Source of the DNA: a virus
IMG/VR virus record: IMGVR_UViG_3300037042_001249
Span: 1 to 38,612 of that record
Length of the DNA: 38,612 nucleotides
Reading direction: 5' to 3' (one strand)
In this document: one piece after another, positions 22,631 to 30,830 of the stretch
How positions within the stretch are numbered: position 1 is the first letter of the stretch
Layout of the letters: each line of letters opens with the position of its first letter
The notes under the pieces: generated by a model
Told to the model about the DNA's origin: nothing
The model's input: the letters and a program-made list of their open reading frames with translations, nothing else
Database searches by the model: none
Translations under genes and position numbers: made by a program

Positions 22631-23905
22631 TTAGCTTTGCGAGAACATGATTACGCCAGACATTTCGGGCTGCTTATTCACAACGCCGAACAGAGTGTCG
22701 AGACGATATTTTGTCTTCATGGTGTTAATGTCATACTGTTTTTGCATAACCAGTTCGATGCCCTGATCTGTCGAGGCACGCATCACAGCTGCGCCAGCGT
22801 CCTGCGGCACTGCGTAACGGCCAGGAAGGATCTCAAGCGCATCACGCTGCCAGAACGGGTTGATGAAGTTGGTCACGGTGTTCAGGAACACGATCGCGGA
22901 GTTCGAGGCGACGGTGTTGGCCACAACGTTTTGATACTGGACTTCAGCATCCGAGCCGCCCTGATTGCTGATGATCGGGGGGCTGATCACAAGGGTGGTC
23001 GAGGAAGGCACGCTGATGACGCGGAAGGTCTTCAGCTGGCCGGTGTCGCCCTTGGTGATGTGATGCACAGCGTTGAGACCTGCGATCGTGAAGGCATCGC
23101 CCGCAACCACGTTGGTCGTGCTGGAAACCGTGATGGTTTGGAAGCGGTTATCGACGTTGGAAGTTTCGCCAGTGGTCGCAACGGAGGTAGCCCGCGGCAC
23201 GTAGTAGTTACCGGCAGACGCGCGGGTGTCAACAGTCAGGCCAGCGCCGCCAGCGGCAGCAGTCTTGCGGTTGACTGAGCCAAGCTTGTATGTCTGGAAG
23301 CTCGCCATTTCGCCAACAAACGCCTTACGCAAAGCCTTGTCGCTGATCTCATTACCGAAGGAACGGGAGGCTTTTGACAGATCATTCGCCATGCCGTTGT
23401 AGTCGCGGGTGGAGAGAGCGAGATATCGGTCATACATCGGGACGCCTTGCTCGTTCATAATCGCTTCGCACTGCGCCACATCATCAAAACCCGAGGCAGC
23501 CGAGGCACGCTTCACAAATAGGGTGCCCTGGTTGGCAGCCACGTTCATGATTGCCACGTTAATATCGCTCGCCAGCTTTTGCTTGGCAGCGTCACCGAGA
23601 CGACCTTCTTGCAGGCTGTCACGCAGTTCAGTGGCGGTCATCACCCACGGCACAGACTTTGAAAAGCCGATGGTCGCGGGAACAGAAAGCTGCGTGAAGT
23701 CATCAAAGTTGCTCGACTGATCGGTGCCGTTGTAGCTGGTAGCGATGTAGGGCTGAGGCCGCCAGATAACGTTGTTGGTGCGCTCCATCATCGATTGGTC
23801 GGTGTTATACACCGCGACGTTTTTGGACAGCACTAAAGCGTCTTGAAACCCTTCAAGGATGTCTTCGAACGCTACGCGTTCCTCTTTACTGAACGAATTT
23901 GCCAT
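22631..23905 (-). CDS. Major capsid (coat) protein, P22 gp5-like
   Basis: 424 residues (P22 gp5 has 430). It has the HK97 fold with the P22-type inserted domain. Landmarks in P22 order are an N-terminal helix with MMERTNNVIWRPQ (P22 MQRSSNTIWMP), LRDSLQEGRL then KLASDINVAIMNVAAN (P22 LANNVELKVANMAA), the VDNRFQTITVSSTTNVVAGDAFTIAG region (P22 [26 protein letters not shown]), and FINPFWQRDALEILP. It assembles with the scaffold encoded just upstream. Confidence 0.93.
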   Translation of the reverse strand: MANSFSKEERVAFEDILEGFQDALVLSKNVAVYNTDQSMMERTNNVIWRPQPYIATSYNGTDQSSNFDDFTQLSVPATIGFSKSVPWVMTATELRDSLQEGRLGDAAKQKLASDINVAIMNVAANQGTLFVKRASAASGFDDVAQCEAIMNEQGVPMYDRYLALSTRDYNGMANDLSKASRSFGNEISDKALRKAFVGEMASFQTYKLGSVNRKTAAAGGAGLTVDTRASAGNYYVPRATSVATTGETSNVDNRFQTITVSSTTNVVAGDAFTIAGLNAVHHITKGDTGQLKTFRVISVPSSTTLVISPPIISNQGGSDAEVQYQNVVANTVASNSAIVFLNTVTNFINPFWQRDALEILPGRYAVPQDAGAAVMRASTDQGIELVMQKQYDINTMKTKYRLDTLFGVVNKQPEMSGVIMFSQS

Positions 23906-23921
23906 GATTTAAAACTCCTGA

Positions 23922-24857
23922 TTAGTTTGATTTTTGCCGAAGCTGGCGCTTATACGCCATCACCTTCGACAGGTTGCCGGTTTTGGCCGCTTCTTCCCGC
24001 AGCCGTTCAAGGGTTGAGTCCACCGCACCGCTCAGACTGCCAGTGCCTTTCACAGACCTTTCGGGCGGCGGCGCTGCCTTGCGATTCGTCACTTTCAATT
24101 GCGTCTCCAGTTTCGCGACCGCGAAGGCAAACTTCACGGGGTCTTTAATGTCAGCAAGCTCTTTCGCGCGCTTTGGATTCTTGCCTAGTGCATACACAAC
24201 CAACGCCGGGTTTTCTGCGCCTTGAAGCACTACTCCTTGTTGCGTCACGCTGAAGACTTCTTGAATCGCCATCTCGGCGTCATCAAAGTCTTTAACGCGC
24301 AGTCCGACTTTCGCCTGCCCATACGCATCAAGTTTTGCCTGCCAAGCTTGCTTCGTTTCTTCTTCCGCTCGCTTGGCCTGCTGCGCCTGCTCATCGGTCT
24401 GACGTTTCCGCTCAAACCAATCTGCCAACGCGGCTTCGTATTTCTCCGCGTCGTAATCGTGGGCTTCAAGCGTCGGCTTTGCCCCCAGCACAGCCGGCTT
24501 AGTCTCGGTCTGCGTGGTTTCTAGCTTGGCCTGCAATTCACGATTCTGACGCTGCAATTCCCGGTGTGACTTGCGCAACTCTCGCACCCATTCCGGCGCG
24601 CGCTGATCCTGCTCTTGAGGTGGCGTTTCCTCACCGATTGAAACGATTACTTCGTCGCCGCTTTCCTCTTGTGCTTCGGTTTCCGGTTCTTGGTCGGCGT
24701 CGGTATTTTGCTCGTCGCCCACGTTCTCAAGTTCCGGTTCCTGCTGCACTTCGATTTCGTCGGCTACTTCGTTTTCGTCCTCTCGCTCTGCCTTTTGCTT
24801 CATTTCAAACCCCATAAACTCACCCGAGAATGGCCGGGTGGATGCCATGAAAATCAT
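23922..24857 (-). CDS. Scaffolding protein, P22 gp8-like
   Basis: 311 residues from the first Met (P22 gp8 has 303). The N-terminal 80 residues are very acidic (EREDENEVADEIEVQQEPEL ...). A coiled-coil region follows (VRELRKSHRELQRQNRELQAKLE), and the C-terminus is basic and helical (AYKRQLRQKSN), as in the coat-binding end of gp8. It lies between portal and coat, as in P22. The first ATG overlaps the portal stop (ATGA). Internal starts at 24815 or 24803 are possible because the first 14 residues look uncharacteristic and a GGTGAG lies before the later ATG. Confidence 0.85.
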   Translation of the reverse strand: MIFMASTRPFSGEFMGFEMKQKAEREDENEVADEIEVQQEPELENVGDEQNTDADQEPETEAQEESGDEVIVSIGEETPPQEQDQRAPEWVRELRKSHRELQRQNRELQAKLETTQTETKPAVLGAKPTLEAHDYDAEKYEAALADWFERKRQTDEQAQQAKRAEEETKQAWQAKLDAYGQAKVGLRVKDFDDAEMAIQEVFSVTQQGVVLQGAENPALVVYALGKNPKRAKELADIKDPVKFAFAVAKLETQLKVTNRKAAPPPERSVKGTGSLSGAVDSTLERLREEAAKTGNLSKVMAYKRQLRQKSN

Positions 24858-26911
24858 TCCACGATTGGGGCGGCGGATTGCTGAAGCATCCCGCCCAACA
24901 TCTGAGCCGCTTCCATCGCTTGTTTCTGTTCTTGCAGATCAACCTTCGATAAGGTTTCCACCGTCTGAGCCCGCTTCAATTCCGCGCTCGCCACCGTCTC
25001 AACGGTATCGGCCCGCGCCTTCGCCGCCTTCGCCACGGCTTCTTCTGCCGCAGCTTGAAGGAAGATCGCGTTCGGGTCTTGCGGCTGATTTTGCATCGCT
25101 GCCATCATTTCCTGCGCTTCTTCCTCTGTCGGTTTCATCACGCCAAGATTGACAAGTTTCTTGCGGAAATAATCGCGCACGTCGTCGATGCCTTCGCCTT
25201 CCATGTTCATCATCGCCATAGATGTGAGCACTTGCCGGGTTTCCGGGTCATCAGACACCGCGATCATGTTTGTGATTGATCGCACCGTGGATTCGCGGCG
25301 TGAGACGAAAGACGGGCCAACGCTAGAAACAACATCAAACGAGGCTTCAGATAGATCGTTTTCCATCTCGATCTCGCCGGTTTCCTCGTCGATAGTTGGT
25401 TTCATCAACTCGACACTGCCCATTTCGCCCATGAGTCCGACCGTTTTCATCTTCCGGCCCGGCTCAACATATACATCGCGGGCCATGCCAAGCCAGATTT
25501 CACCAACACGGCGTACCAGCTTCGCTTGGTTGGACATGTAGATAAACGTCTGCATATCAAGCCGCGACTGGATAGATTCCACGGCCTTGCCGGAGATATT
25601 GGCGACCATCTTATCGGCGCCTTGCGGATTGCCGAGAATGTCGTTCATGTCCTGATCGGTTATCTGCAAGAGCCCGGCCAATGCCGGAGGAACTTGCGCT
25701 GATCTTGTGTAATCGACAGGTCCGCCTACCTGCTGCGAGCCATCGGGCCCGGTGATCGGGTTGATGAGCAGGTAAGGGTAATTCTTGATGTTGTCCTCAG
25801 CCCACATCATCTGATGGCCGGCGACTTGCTCAGGCGTCAGGATCGGCTTTTCAACGCTGGAAAGCGCGCTGATCTCGCCAAGCTTTGAGAGCTGCATATT
25901 CTTGAGTCGCTGCGCATCCTTCGCCAGTCGCACATGCCCCATGCAGCGCTCGACGTTATCGACAAACCATCGTTTGCCATACACCGGAACCACTGGAATT
26001 GACTTGCCGGCGATGTATCCGCAATCCTCGAGCACTGCGTTACCGCTCAGGATGTATTTGCGCACCTTCGTGCGTTTGACACGCTTCTGGCGAATTTCAC
26101 GGCTGCCAATAGCCCGCAGGGTTTCTTCGAGGTTTTCATCGGCGTCGAAGTCCGCCTGAGAATACCGTTCTTCCTCACCGTCGATGGTTTCGAAGATTCT
26201 GACGGTTTCTTTTACTTCTTCAAGGCGGTAATACTCAGCCACAAAAACAACGTCAGGCGTGAGCCAGTCAAATTCGTATTGGTGAATATCTTTCGGCCAA
26301 CTGGAAGGATCATCGTTCCATTCGGCCTGATACGCATCGCGCGTCATCGAGGTGATAACAAAGGCAAACTTTGCGTCCGCCTTGTCCTGGCGCTTAGCAT
26401 CCAGATCAAAAAACACGCTGGAATCGGCATCGTAAATCGGCTCGATGCGGATCCGCTGTTTTTCGTTTTCGTCGTCCTCTTCGTCCTCGTAGGCGGTGCG
26501 AAGGCGAACGGCACCAAAGCCCCCGCCGACAGCTTCTTCGAAGGCATTGTCGAAGGCTTCTTCAGCGCCAGAATCCTGCTCGTCGGCACGATAAAGGCCG
26601 TCGCAAAGGTCTGCGAGCTTGTCGTACTCCTCGCCTTCCTTGCTGACAAAATCCACCGTGATCCGATTGTTGCGGTATTCGTTGATAATCCGAATCACCG
26701 CGAGGTGGATTTTATTGACTTCAAACTTAGGCTTATTCTCGAATTGCTCGCCGAGCGGCCCTTCCCACTGCGCGCCGGCAATGGAATAAAATCGTCGGTC
26801 TTGAAGGCATTGCAGTCGCTCATCACGCAATGCCGACTGGATGTTGTCAAACTGGCGCATGGCCTCCTGATGCACTTGTGCCATCTTTTGTTCGTTTGAC
26901 ATTCGCGCCAT
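24854..26911 (-). CDS. Portal protein, P22 gp1-like
   Basis: 685 residues (P22 gp1 has 725). It forms the twelve-fold ring through which DNA is packaged and ejected. Recognisable parts are the N-terminal helix pair, FYSIAGAQWEGPL, FEVNKIHLAVIRIINEYRNN, EEAFDNAFEEAVGGGFGA, YDADSSVFFDLDAKRQDKAD, KRWFVDNVERCMGHVRLAKD, and a C-terminal helical barrel rich in Ala/Glu/Gln (about 600-685), as in P22. Its 3' end overlaps the scaffold start. AGAGGG lies upstream of the start codon. Confidence 0.93.
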   Translation of the reverse strand: MARMSNEQKMAQVHQEAMRQFDNIQSALRDERLQCLQDRRFYSIAGAQWEGPLGEQFENKPKFEVNKIHLAVIRIINEYRNNRITVDFVSKEGEEYDKLADLCDGLYRADEQDSGAEEAFDNAFEEAVGGGFGAVRLRTAYEDEEDDENEKQRIRIEPIYDADSSVFFDLDAKRQDKADAKFAFVITSMTRDAYQAEWNDDPSSWPKDIHQYEFDWLTPDVVFVAEYYRLEEVKETVRIFETIDGEEERYSQADFDADENLEETLRAIGSREIRQKRVKRTKVRKYILSGNAVLEDCGYIAGKSIPVVPVYGKRWFVDNVERCMGHVRLAKDAQRLKNMQLSKLGEISALSSVEKPILTPEQVAGHQMMWAEDNIKNYPYLLINPITGPDGSQQVGGPVDYTRSAQVPPALAGLLQITDQDMNDILGNPQGADKMVANISGKAVESIQSRLDMQTFIYMSNQAKLVRRVGEIWLGMARDVYVEPGRKMKTVGLMGEMGSVELMKPTIDEETGEIEMENDLSEASFDVVSSVGPSFVSRRESTVRSITNMIAVSDDPETRQVLTSMAMMNMEGEGIDDVRDYFRKKLVNLGVMKPTEEEAQEMMAAMQNQPQDPNAIFLQAAAEEAVAKAAKARADTVETVASAELKRAQTVETLSKVDLQEQKQAMEAAQMLGGMLQQSAAPIVE

Positions 26912-26942
26912 GTAATTTAAGCCCTCTGGTTTTCTACATTAT

Positions 26943-28166
26943 TCACCATCGGCTGATAGTTGGCAAGGCGGTGAAATTTATCGGCTTTTTTGGTGCCGCC
27001 CGCCGTATTCCTTCGCAGGCGTATCGAAGGGCATCGATAACGTGGTTTTTCTTATCCTCAAGGATTGGAAGAATCTTCCCTGTCAGCGGATCAGTCTTGT
27101 AGGAATAAAGCGTGAGTTCGTCAATCGTATGCACGCACCTAGGATGTACCACGATGTCGTAAGTCTTGAGCCACTCGATACCCTCGTCGAGCGACTTCGG
27201 TCCTTTAACGGCGCCCATGATCTTCGGGAAACCATGCTTTTGCATGAATGAAATGGTTTCCGGGCGTGCAGAATCGGCCACGATCGGCCATTTTTCCGAT
27301 TCCGGCACCGTCATGAACAGGTCTGGCGTGTCCATGATCTCGCAGCCCACCCGGTAGGCCTCAAAGTCAATGTAGAGCGTGCGCCCGATGATGTGACATC
27401 TAACAAGCGTGGTCGGATCAACAGCAAATCCCCAGTCAGCGCCTAGCCTGTGCATTGCATCGGCTGGCGCATCGAATTCCTCAACCCGCCAGTTTCGAAA
27501 CACCCGCGCTTCGCTGTTTGACAGGTAGCCACCGCGCCACACATGGTGAAACTTGTCCGGGTCGCGGCGCTTGTCGTACTCCATTTCATCGCGCAGGACG
27601 TCAGGAAACCAAGGGTTGTCATCGTAATTGACGGGCAGCACCACGGAATCAGGCGGTGGATTAGGCCCGCGCAATAGGTGATCCACCGGGTCAGATGCCT
27701 GCCGCGGGTTCCATGTGAACCACAGTTCGCTTTCAGGCTTTCGGATTGTCGGGCGTAGCAGATCAAGCGATTTCTGGCTCAAGCTTTGGGCTTCTTCCAC
27801 CCAGGCCCGGTCATATCCCTCAAGCGACTTGATCGAGTCGGCGGTGTGATTCTGCATGCCTTGGAAGATAATCAGGCCGTCGCCCTTCTTTGACTTAATG
27901 ACGGCCTCTTGCACCTCGAAGTAAGCGCCCGCGTTCATCTGCTCAATCTTCATCTCAAGAAGTCGTTTCACTGACTGGCTGAGAGACTTCTGCACCTCGC
28001 GCACGCACACACTGCGGCTTTTCGGGTCGATGATATGGGCTTCGATCATCATTTCCGCAAAACAGTGCGACTTGCCAGAGCCCCGGCCACCAAACGCGCC
28101 TTTATAGCGAGACGGCTTGAGCAGGGGCAGGGCCCAGCGGGGGGTTTGGATCTTGAGAATGGTCAA
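26943..28166 (-). CDS. terL: Terminase large subunit
   Basis: 407 residues. It is the ATP-driven packaging motor and headful nuclease. Walker A is GGRGSGKS at 26-33, Walker B with the catalytic Glu is AWVEEA at 121-126, and the coupling motif region is TWNPR near 151-155. The RNase H-like nuclease shows D244 (GADWGFAVDP), D298 (VADSARPE) and D378 (NHVIDALRYA). This is the compact PBSX/Terminase_3 type, shorter than P22 gp2 (499 residues). Its start overlaps the last gene of the small-gene cassette that separates it from terS. Confidence 0.95.
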   Translation of the reverse strand: MTILKIQTPRWALPLLKPSRYKGAFGGRGSGKSHCFAEMMIEAHIIDPKSRSVCVREVQKSLSQSVKRLLEMKIEQMNAGAYFEVQEAVIKSKKGDGLIIFQGMQNHTADSIKSLEGYDRAWVEEAQSLSQKSLDLLRPTIRKPESELWFTWNPRQASDPVDHLLRGPNPPPDSVVLPVNYDDNPWFPDVLRDEMEYDKRRDPDKFHHVWRGGYLSNSEARVFRNWRVEEFDAPADAMHRLGADWGFAVDPTTLVRCHIIGRTLYIDFEAYRVGCEIMDTPDLFMTVPESEKWPIVADSARPETISFMQKHGFPKIMGAVKGPKSLDEGIEWLKTYDIVVHPRCVHTIDELTLYSYKTDPLTGKILPILEDKKNHVIDALRYACEGIRRAAPKKPINFTALPTISRW

Positions 28167-28372
28167 GCACTTCCCCCCGTGGCTTTTGCGATTGCTGCCG
28201 CCGCTCGATCAACCCACGACAATCGATTGACTGCGTCATGATCGGAGAACACCTCTTGCAACGCCCCCACCAACTCCGCAACCGTCCTCCCTGCCTTTGA
28301 ATCAGGGCAGATTCCTTCAATCAACTGCGGCGAGCAGCCGATGCACGTCGTCATGTAGCAATAGGGCTTCAT
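28163..28372 (-). CDS. Small accessory protein upstream of terL
   Basis: 69 residues with several cysteines at the N-terminus (CYMTTCIGC) and a helical C-terminus VNRLSWVDRAAAAIAKA. It has ATGA overlaps with terL and with the gene before. An internal ATG at 28354 is a possible start. Its nearness to terL could suggest a packaging role, but nothing in the sequence shows that. Confidence 0.6.
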   Translation of the reverse strand: MKPYCYMTTCIGCSPQLIEGICPDSKAGRTVAELVGALQEVFSDHDAVNRLSWVDRAAAAIAKATGGSA

Positions 28373-28668
28373 TTCTCTCCCCTTGCGCGGATAGCGGCAC
28401 CCGGCCCACCGTTACCAAATTGTTTTTGCTCTGGGGTACACCATTCATCAGCAATTTGAGCGCAAGTTTCACGCTCGATCTTTGCGCCGCGCTGTTCAGC
28501 ACGCTTGATAATGTGCTTTGACTCGTCGGCAATACGGTCGGCCTCATATTGTGTGGCGTATTCAGCAAACCTAGCAAAGACCTGGAATAAATCGCGGTTG
28601 AGTGATGCCATGTGCGGAAAGTCAGCCCCGGACAATCTCATCCATTCTTCAATTTGTTCGCGTGTCAT
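28369..28668 (-). CDS. Accessory protein ending in the 'IRARGEK' module
   Basis: 99 residues, helical and charged. The segment KIERETCAQIADEWCTPEQK followed by AIRARGEK is a module found in many phage small proteins, and its tail recurs in the plus-arm gene at 5173. It has ATGA overlaps at both ends. The function is unknown. Confidence 0.65.
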   Translation of the reverse strand: MTREQIEEWMRLSGADFPHMASLNRDLFQVFARFAEYATQYEADRIADESKHIIKRAEQRGAKIERETCAQIADEWCTPEQKQFGNGGPGAAIRARGEK

Positions 28669-28916
28669 TCCTGACCCCTAATCATGTTGGCAACCATCTC
28701 ATAGCTCAACATCATGTGTCGGCGCAGCGGATCGGCCATGTATTTATCGTGCAGTGCGTCCCACTGTCTGGCGATCTGTTCCTGTTTATCGGCGGCGACA
28801 ATCTTTGCGAACTTCTCGGCCTTTTCAATAGTTGGTTTCCACTCAAACACGTTGGGAGATTCCTCATGCAACATCCCAGCTTCAGCAAGCAGGTCTATAA
28901 ATTGCCCCGGCGTCAT
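28665..28916 (-). CDS. Hypothetical small helical protein
   Basis: 83 residues. TPGQFIDLLAEAGMLHEESP suggests a compact helical N-terminal fold, followed by a charged helix (IEKAEKFAKIVAADKQEQIA). It belongs to the coupled chain (ATGA overlaps) between terS and terL. The family is not recognised. Confidence 0.6.
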   Translation of the reverse strand: MTPGQFIDLLAEAGMLHEESPNVFEWKPTIEKAEKFAKIVAADKQEQIARQWDALHDKYMADPLRRHMMLSYEMVANMIRGQE

Positions 28917-29149
28917 TTCCTCACCTCGAAAGCCCGAATATCATCATTCCCACCGTTCATGATGCCGTTGGCGATGGTCTTTGCGTCCAGCCCCACGCAC
29001 ATGTCCTCAACCCACGCCGCAATACGCTCACGCTCGGCAGCGGCGGCAAGGGCGGCGAAGCGTTCGAGTTGCCCCTCCCAGCAAGTCCATCCAAGGCCAT
29101 GCTTGGCTATTCCAGCCGCCTTTGCCATCTTCACGATGTCGTCGTTCAT
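28913..29149 (-). CDS. Accessory protein with 'ERFAALAAAAERE' module
   Basis: 78 residues. The middle (WEGQLERFAALAAAAERERI) is the same module as in the plus-arm gene at 5173; the rest differs. It ends FEVRK, as does the next gene downstream of its own start (LEVRK), another sign of shared module ends. It has ATGA overlaps. The function is unknown. Confidence 0.65.
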   Translation of the reverse strand: MNDDIVKMAKAAGIAKHGLGWTCWEGQLERFAALAAAAERERIAAWVEDMCVGLDAKTIANGIMNGGNDDIRAFEVRK

Positions 29150-29334
29150 TTCCTCACCTCCAACTCGTACAGCGGCATCCTCGCCCGCGTTTCATCCACC
29201 ACAAGCCGGCATAACGCCAGCAAGTGCATTTCGCTCATCATGTCCGGCCGGGTTGTTTCCGTCGATTGGCCAGCTATGTACCCCTTGATGATTTCGACCA
29301 GTCTTGAGTCAGGTACTACCGATCTGAACCTCAT
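29146..29334 (-). CDS. Hypothetical small protein
   Basis: 62 residues, mostly helical, ending MPLYELEVRK. It sits in the coupled chain with ATGA overlaps on both sides. Nothing in it allows a functional call. Confidence 0.55.
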   Translation of the reverse strand: MRFRSVVPDSRLVEIIKGYIAGQSTETTRPDMMSEMHLLALCRLVVDETRARMPLYELEVRK

Positions 29335-29768
29335 TCCTCACCCCCGATCCCATGCGCTCGTTCGATTGCGCGGGCGAATTCCAGTATTTCCTCAAATGCC
29401 ACACCATCAGGCCAATCCAATTCGTGAATTTGCGGCGCCGTCAGCGGCTTGCGCTGGGTTGGGGCGGTGTAGAGGGGGAAAACGTCAGAGTGATCTGCGT
29501 ACTCTTTGCCGACGATGTTGCGCCCATCGTGATAGCAGAATGGCTTCTGTTTTTGCTGCTTCCCCCACTGACTCAGCGGCACACCATTTGGGTGATCGTC
29601 ATCAACCACGGTGCAGTTGAATTTCACCGACTCCTGCTCCGGCTGTGCCAGCCTCTCGCGTAGGGCGTTCATGGCCGCAACGACCTTGTTAAGCTCACGC
29701 AAATGAAGTGGCCAAAAGATGCAATCCAACGCTTCCAGCGCCTGCTGCATTAGTTCTCTGTCTGTCAT
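29331..29768 (-). CDS. Accessory protein of the 'EALEALE ... RAIERAHGI' modular family
   Basis: 145 residues. The N-terminus ELMQQALEALD, then MNALRERLAQPEQE, the middle FPLYTAPTQRKPLTAPQI and the C-terminal FARAIERAHGIGGEE give the full module order of the family also seen in the plus-arm genes at 4426 and 5409. Members on both arms suggest exchange of cassettes inside the phage or with related phages. The function is unknown. Confidence 0.72.
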   Translation of the reverse strand: MTDRELMQQALEALDCIFWPLHLRELNKVVAAMNALRERLAQPEQESVKFNCTVVDDDHPNGVPLSQWGKQQKQKPFCYHDGRNIVGKEYADHSDVFPLYTAPTQRKPLTAPQIHELDWPDGVAFEEILEFARAIERAHGIGGEE

Positions 29769-30079
29769 TCCAAGCCCTTTCCAATTTCAGCAGCAGCGCG
29801 GACGATTGCGCGGCGGGTGGCGGCAAACGCATCAGGCTTGTGGTACTCGTCAACCCGCTCACCAACCGGACCAAAAACCCTTGTTTCAGGGTTGCGAGGG
29901 TCAATCTGAATACCGAGATTCACAGCCAGCCGCAACGCATCGCCGTCGTCGGTGAGGGGTTCAAAAACATCATGTCTGCCGTCTTTGGCATAAACATTTA
30001 ATGCGTCATCTTCCAGCCAATCCCACGACTCCCATCCCGCCGCCTTCGCAGCCAGTTCAAGTAGTTCTCGGTCAGTCAT
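29765..30079 (-). CDS. Hypothetical accessory protein
   Basis: 104 residues starting MTDRELLELAAKAAGWESWD. DDGDALRLAVNLGIQI and AATRRAIVRAAAEIGKG are phrases typical of a phage accessory family of unknown function. The start was set at the ATGA overlap with the 54-residue gene upstream. A start nine codons earlier would lie well inside that gene and is rejected. Confidence 0.68.
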   Translation of the reverse strand: MTDRELLELAAKAAGWESWDWLEDDALNVYAKDGRHDVFEPLTDDGDALRLAVNLGIQIDPRNPETRVFGPVGERVDEYHKPDAFAATRRAIVRAAAEIGKGLE

Positions 30080-30240
30080 TGTTTCCTCGCCCATGTTGCA
30101 ATGCAATCCGCCAGATACCGCGCATCCTCAGCCAGCCGAGCCACTTTTTCAGCATCTGGCGTGGCAAAGGCAAGCTCCTTCTGCAATTCCTTGCAGGTTT
30201 TTTTCAGCGCAATCAGGTCTGCCGCTGGGTTGTCATTCAT
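30076..30240 (-). CDS. 54-residue helical protein
   Basis: It starts MNDNPAADLIALKKTCKELQ and consists of two amphipathic helices, the second around EKVARLAEDARYLADCIA. It is probably a small coiled-coil hairpin. It overlaps the HTH gene end by 8 bases and the next start by ATGA, which is the main evidence that it is real. The function is unknown. Confidence 0.6.
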   Translation of the reverse strand: MNDNPAADLIALKKTCKELQKELAFATPDAEKVARLAEDARYLADCIATWARKQ

Positions 30241-30421
30241 CGTTTTTCACCTTCAGGCAAAAAAGTTCAAACAGCGCCGGACACATCTTGCGTTCGCCAA
30301 GTTCCCACTGTTGCCAGTTCCTGAGCGAGCGATAGATCAAGGATGCTGCCTTAGACGCGCTCAAACCCGCTTTTGCGCGGGTTTCGCGTATTAGTTCAGG
30401 GGTAGGGCTACTTTGAATCAT
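30233..30421 (-). CDS. Small HTH (XRE-type) DNA-binding protein
   Basis: 62 residues starting MIQSSPTPELIRETRAKAG. LSASKAASLIYRSLRNWQQW is a helix-turn-helix of the XRE type, followed by ELGERKMCPALFELFCLK. It is small enough to be a Cro-like repressor. The gene lies about 0.4 kb downstream of a promoter carrying the 17-bp operator (30802-30830), so autoregulation is plausible. The start overlaps the preceding gene by 14 bases; a start 15 codons earlier was rejected because the HTH fold is complete without it. Confidence 0.72.
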   Translation of the reverse strand: MIQSSPTPELIRETRAKAGLSASKAASLIYRSLRNWQQWELGERKMCPALFELFCLKVKNDE

Positions 30422-30602
30422 TAGAAAGCTTCTGGCGCAGTTCTGCGGCAAGTTTGCGAGCCGCACCTGCGTGAATTAATTTGTTTTCACCAATCCACGC
30501 ATCAGCCCGTTTTTCTAGCAGATCAACAGTCTGCAAGCGCAGATCGGAAATGATTTTTTCGGCAATAGGTTTTGCTTGTGTCGGCATTTTTACAGTTCTC
30601 AT
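30408..30602 (-). CDS. Hypothetical small protein
   Basis: 64 residues, Lys/Arg-rich and helical (RLQTVDLLEKRADAWIGENK, AARKLAAELRQKL). The start overlaps the previous stop (TAATG), and the end overlaps the HTH gene. The function is unknown. Confidence 0.6.
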   Translation of the reverse strand: MRTVKMPTQAKPIAEKIISDLRLQTVDLLEKRADAWIGENKLIHAGAARKLAAELRQKLSNDSK

Positions 30603-30763
30603 TACAAAGCCCTCGCCATGGCTTCGGCGTGGTCGCGCCGATCAAAGTAGCAAGAGCGCAGACCGCCAGCCGTTTGAACTTGATACTCAACTTCTTCGCC
30701 ATCCGGGGCGTGAGTGATGATTAGCGTGGCATTGCCAATGCTGCGGTAGGTTTGATAGCCCAT
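30602..30763 (-). CDS. 53-residue protein, first gene of the terS-terL cassette
   Basis: It starts MGYQTYRSIGNATLIITHAP, with strand-rich middle VEYQVQTAGGLRSCYF and a helical end. GGAGAT lies 6 bases before the ATG. A longer reading frame begins upstream near the promoter -10 and is rejected. It is the first gene after the promoter at 30802-30830 and leads a chain of eleven coupled genes ending at terL. The function is unknown. Confidence 0.65.
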   Translation of the reverse strand: MGYQTYRSIGNATLIITHAPDGEEVEYQVQTAGGLRSCYFDRRDHAEAMARAL

Positions 30764-30801
30764 TTTTATCTCCGGTTTGTTGTGTCGTGCTGACAACCCA
30801 A

Positions 30802-30830
30802 ATACTACGCACAACGTGCGTAACAGTCAA
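30802..30830 (-). promoter_or_regulatory. Sigma-70-like promoter between terS and the small-gene cassette
   Basis: On the minus strand, TTGACT (complement of 30825-30830) and TAGTAT (complement of 30802-30807) are 17 bases apart. It is the best promoter match I see on this arm. It overlaps the end of terS and would drive the small genes, terL and the structural genes. The spacer is a palindromic operator. Confidence 0.75.
30806..30822. promoter_or_regulatory. 17-bp palindromic operator, site 2
   Basis: TACGCAC-AAC-GTGCGTA is a perfect palindrome with a 3-base centre. It fills the promoter spacer and touches the -10. Confidence 0.65.

Noticed and set aside
22637-23278. Plus-strand frame of 213 codons
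   Set aside because: It lies wholly antisense within the coat gene, whose family match is clear.
26279-26899. Plus-strand frame of 206 codons
   Set aside because: Antisense to the portal gene, with no ribosome site or family features.
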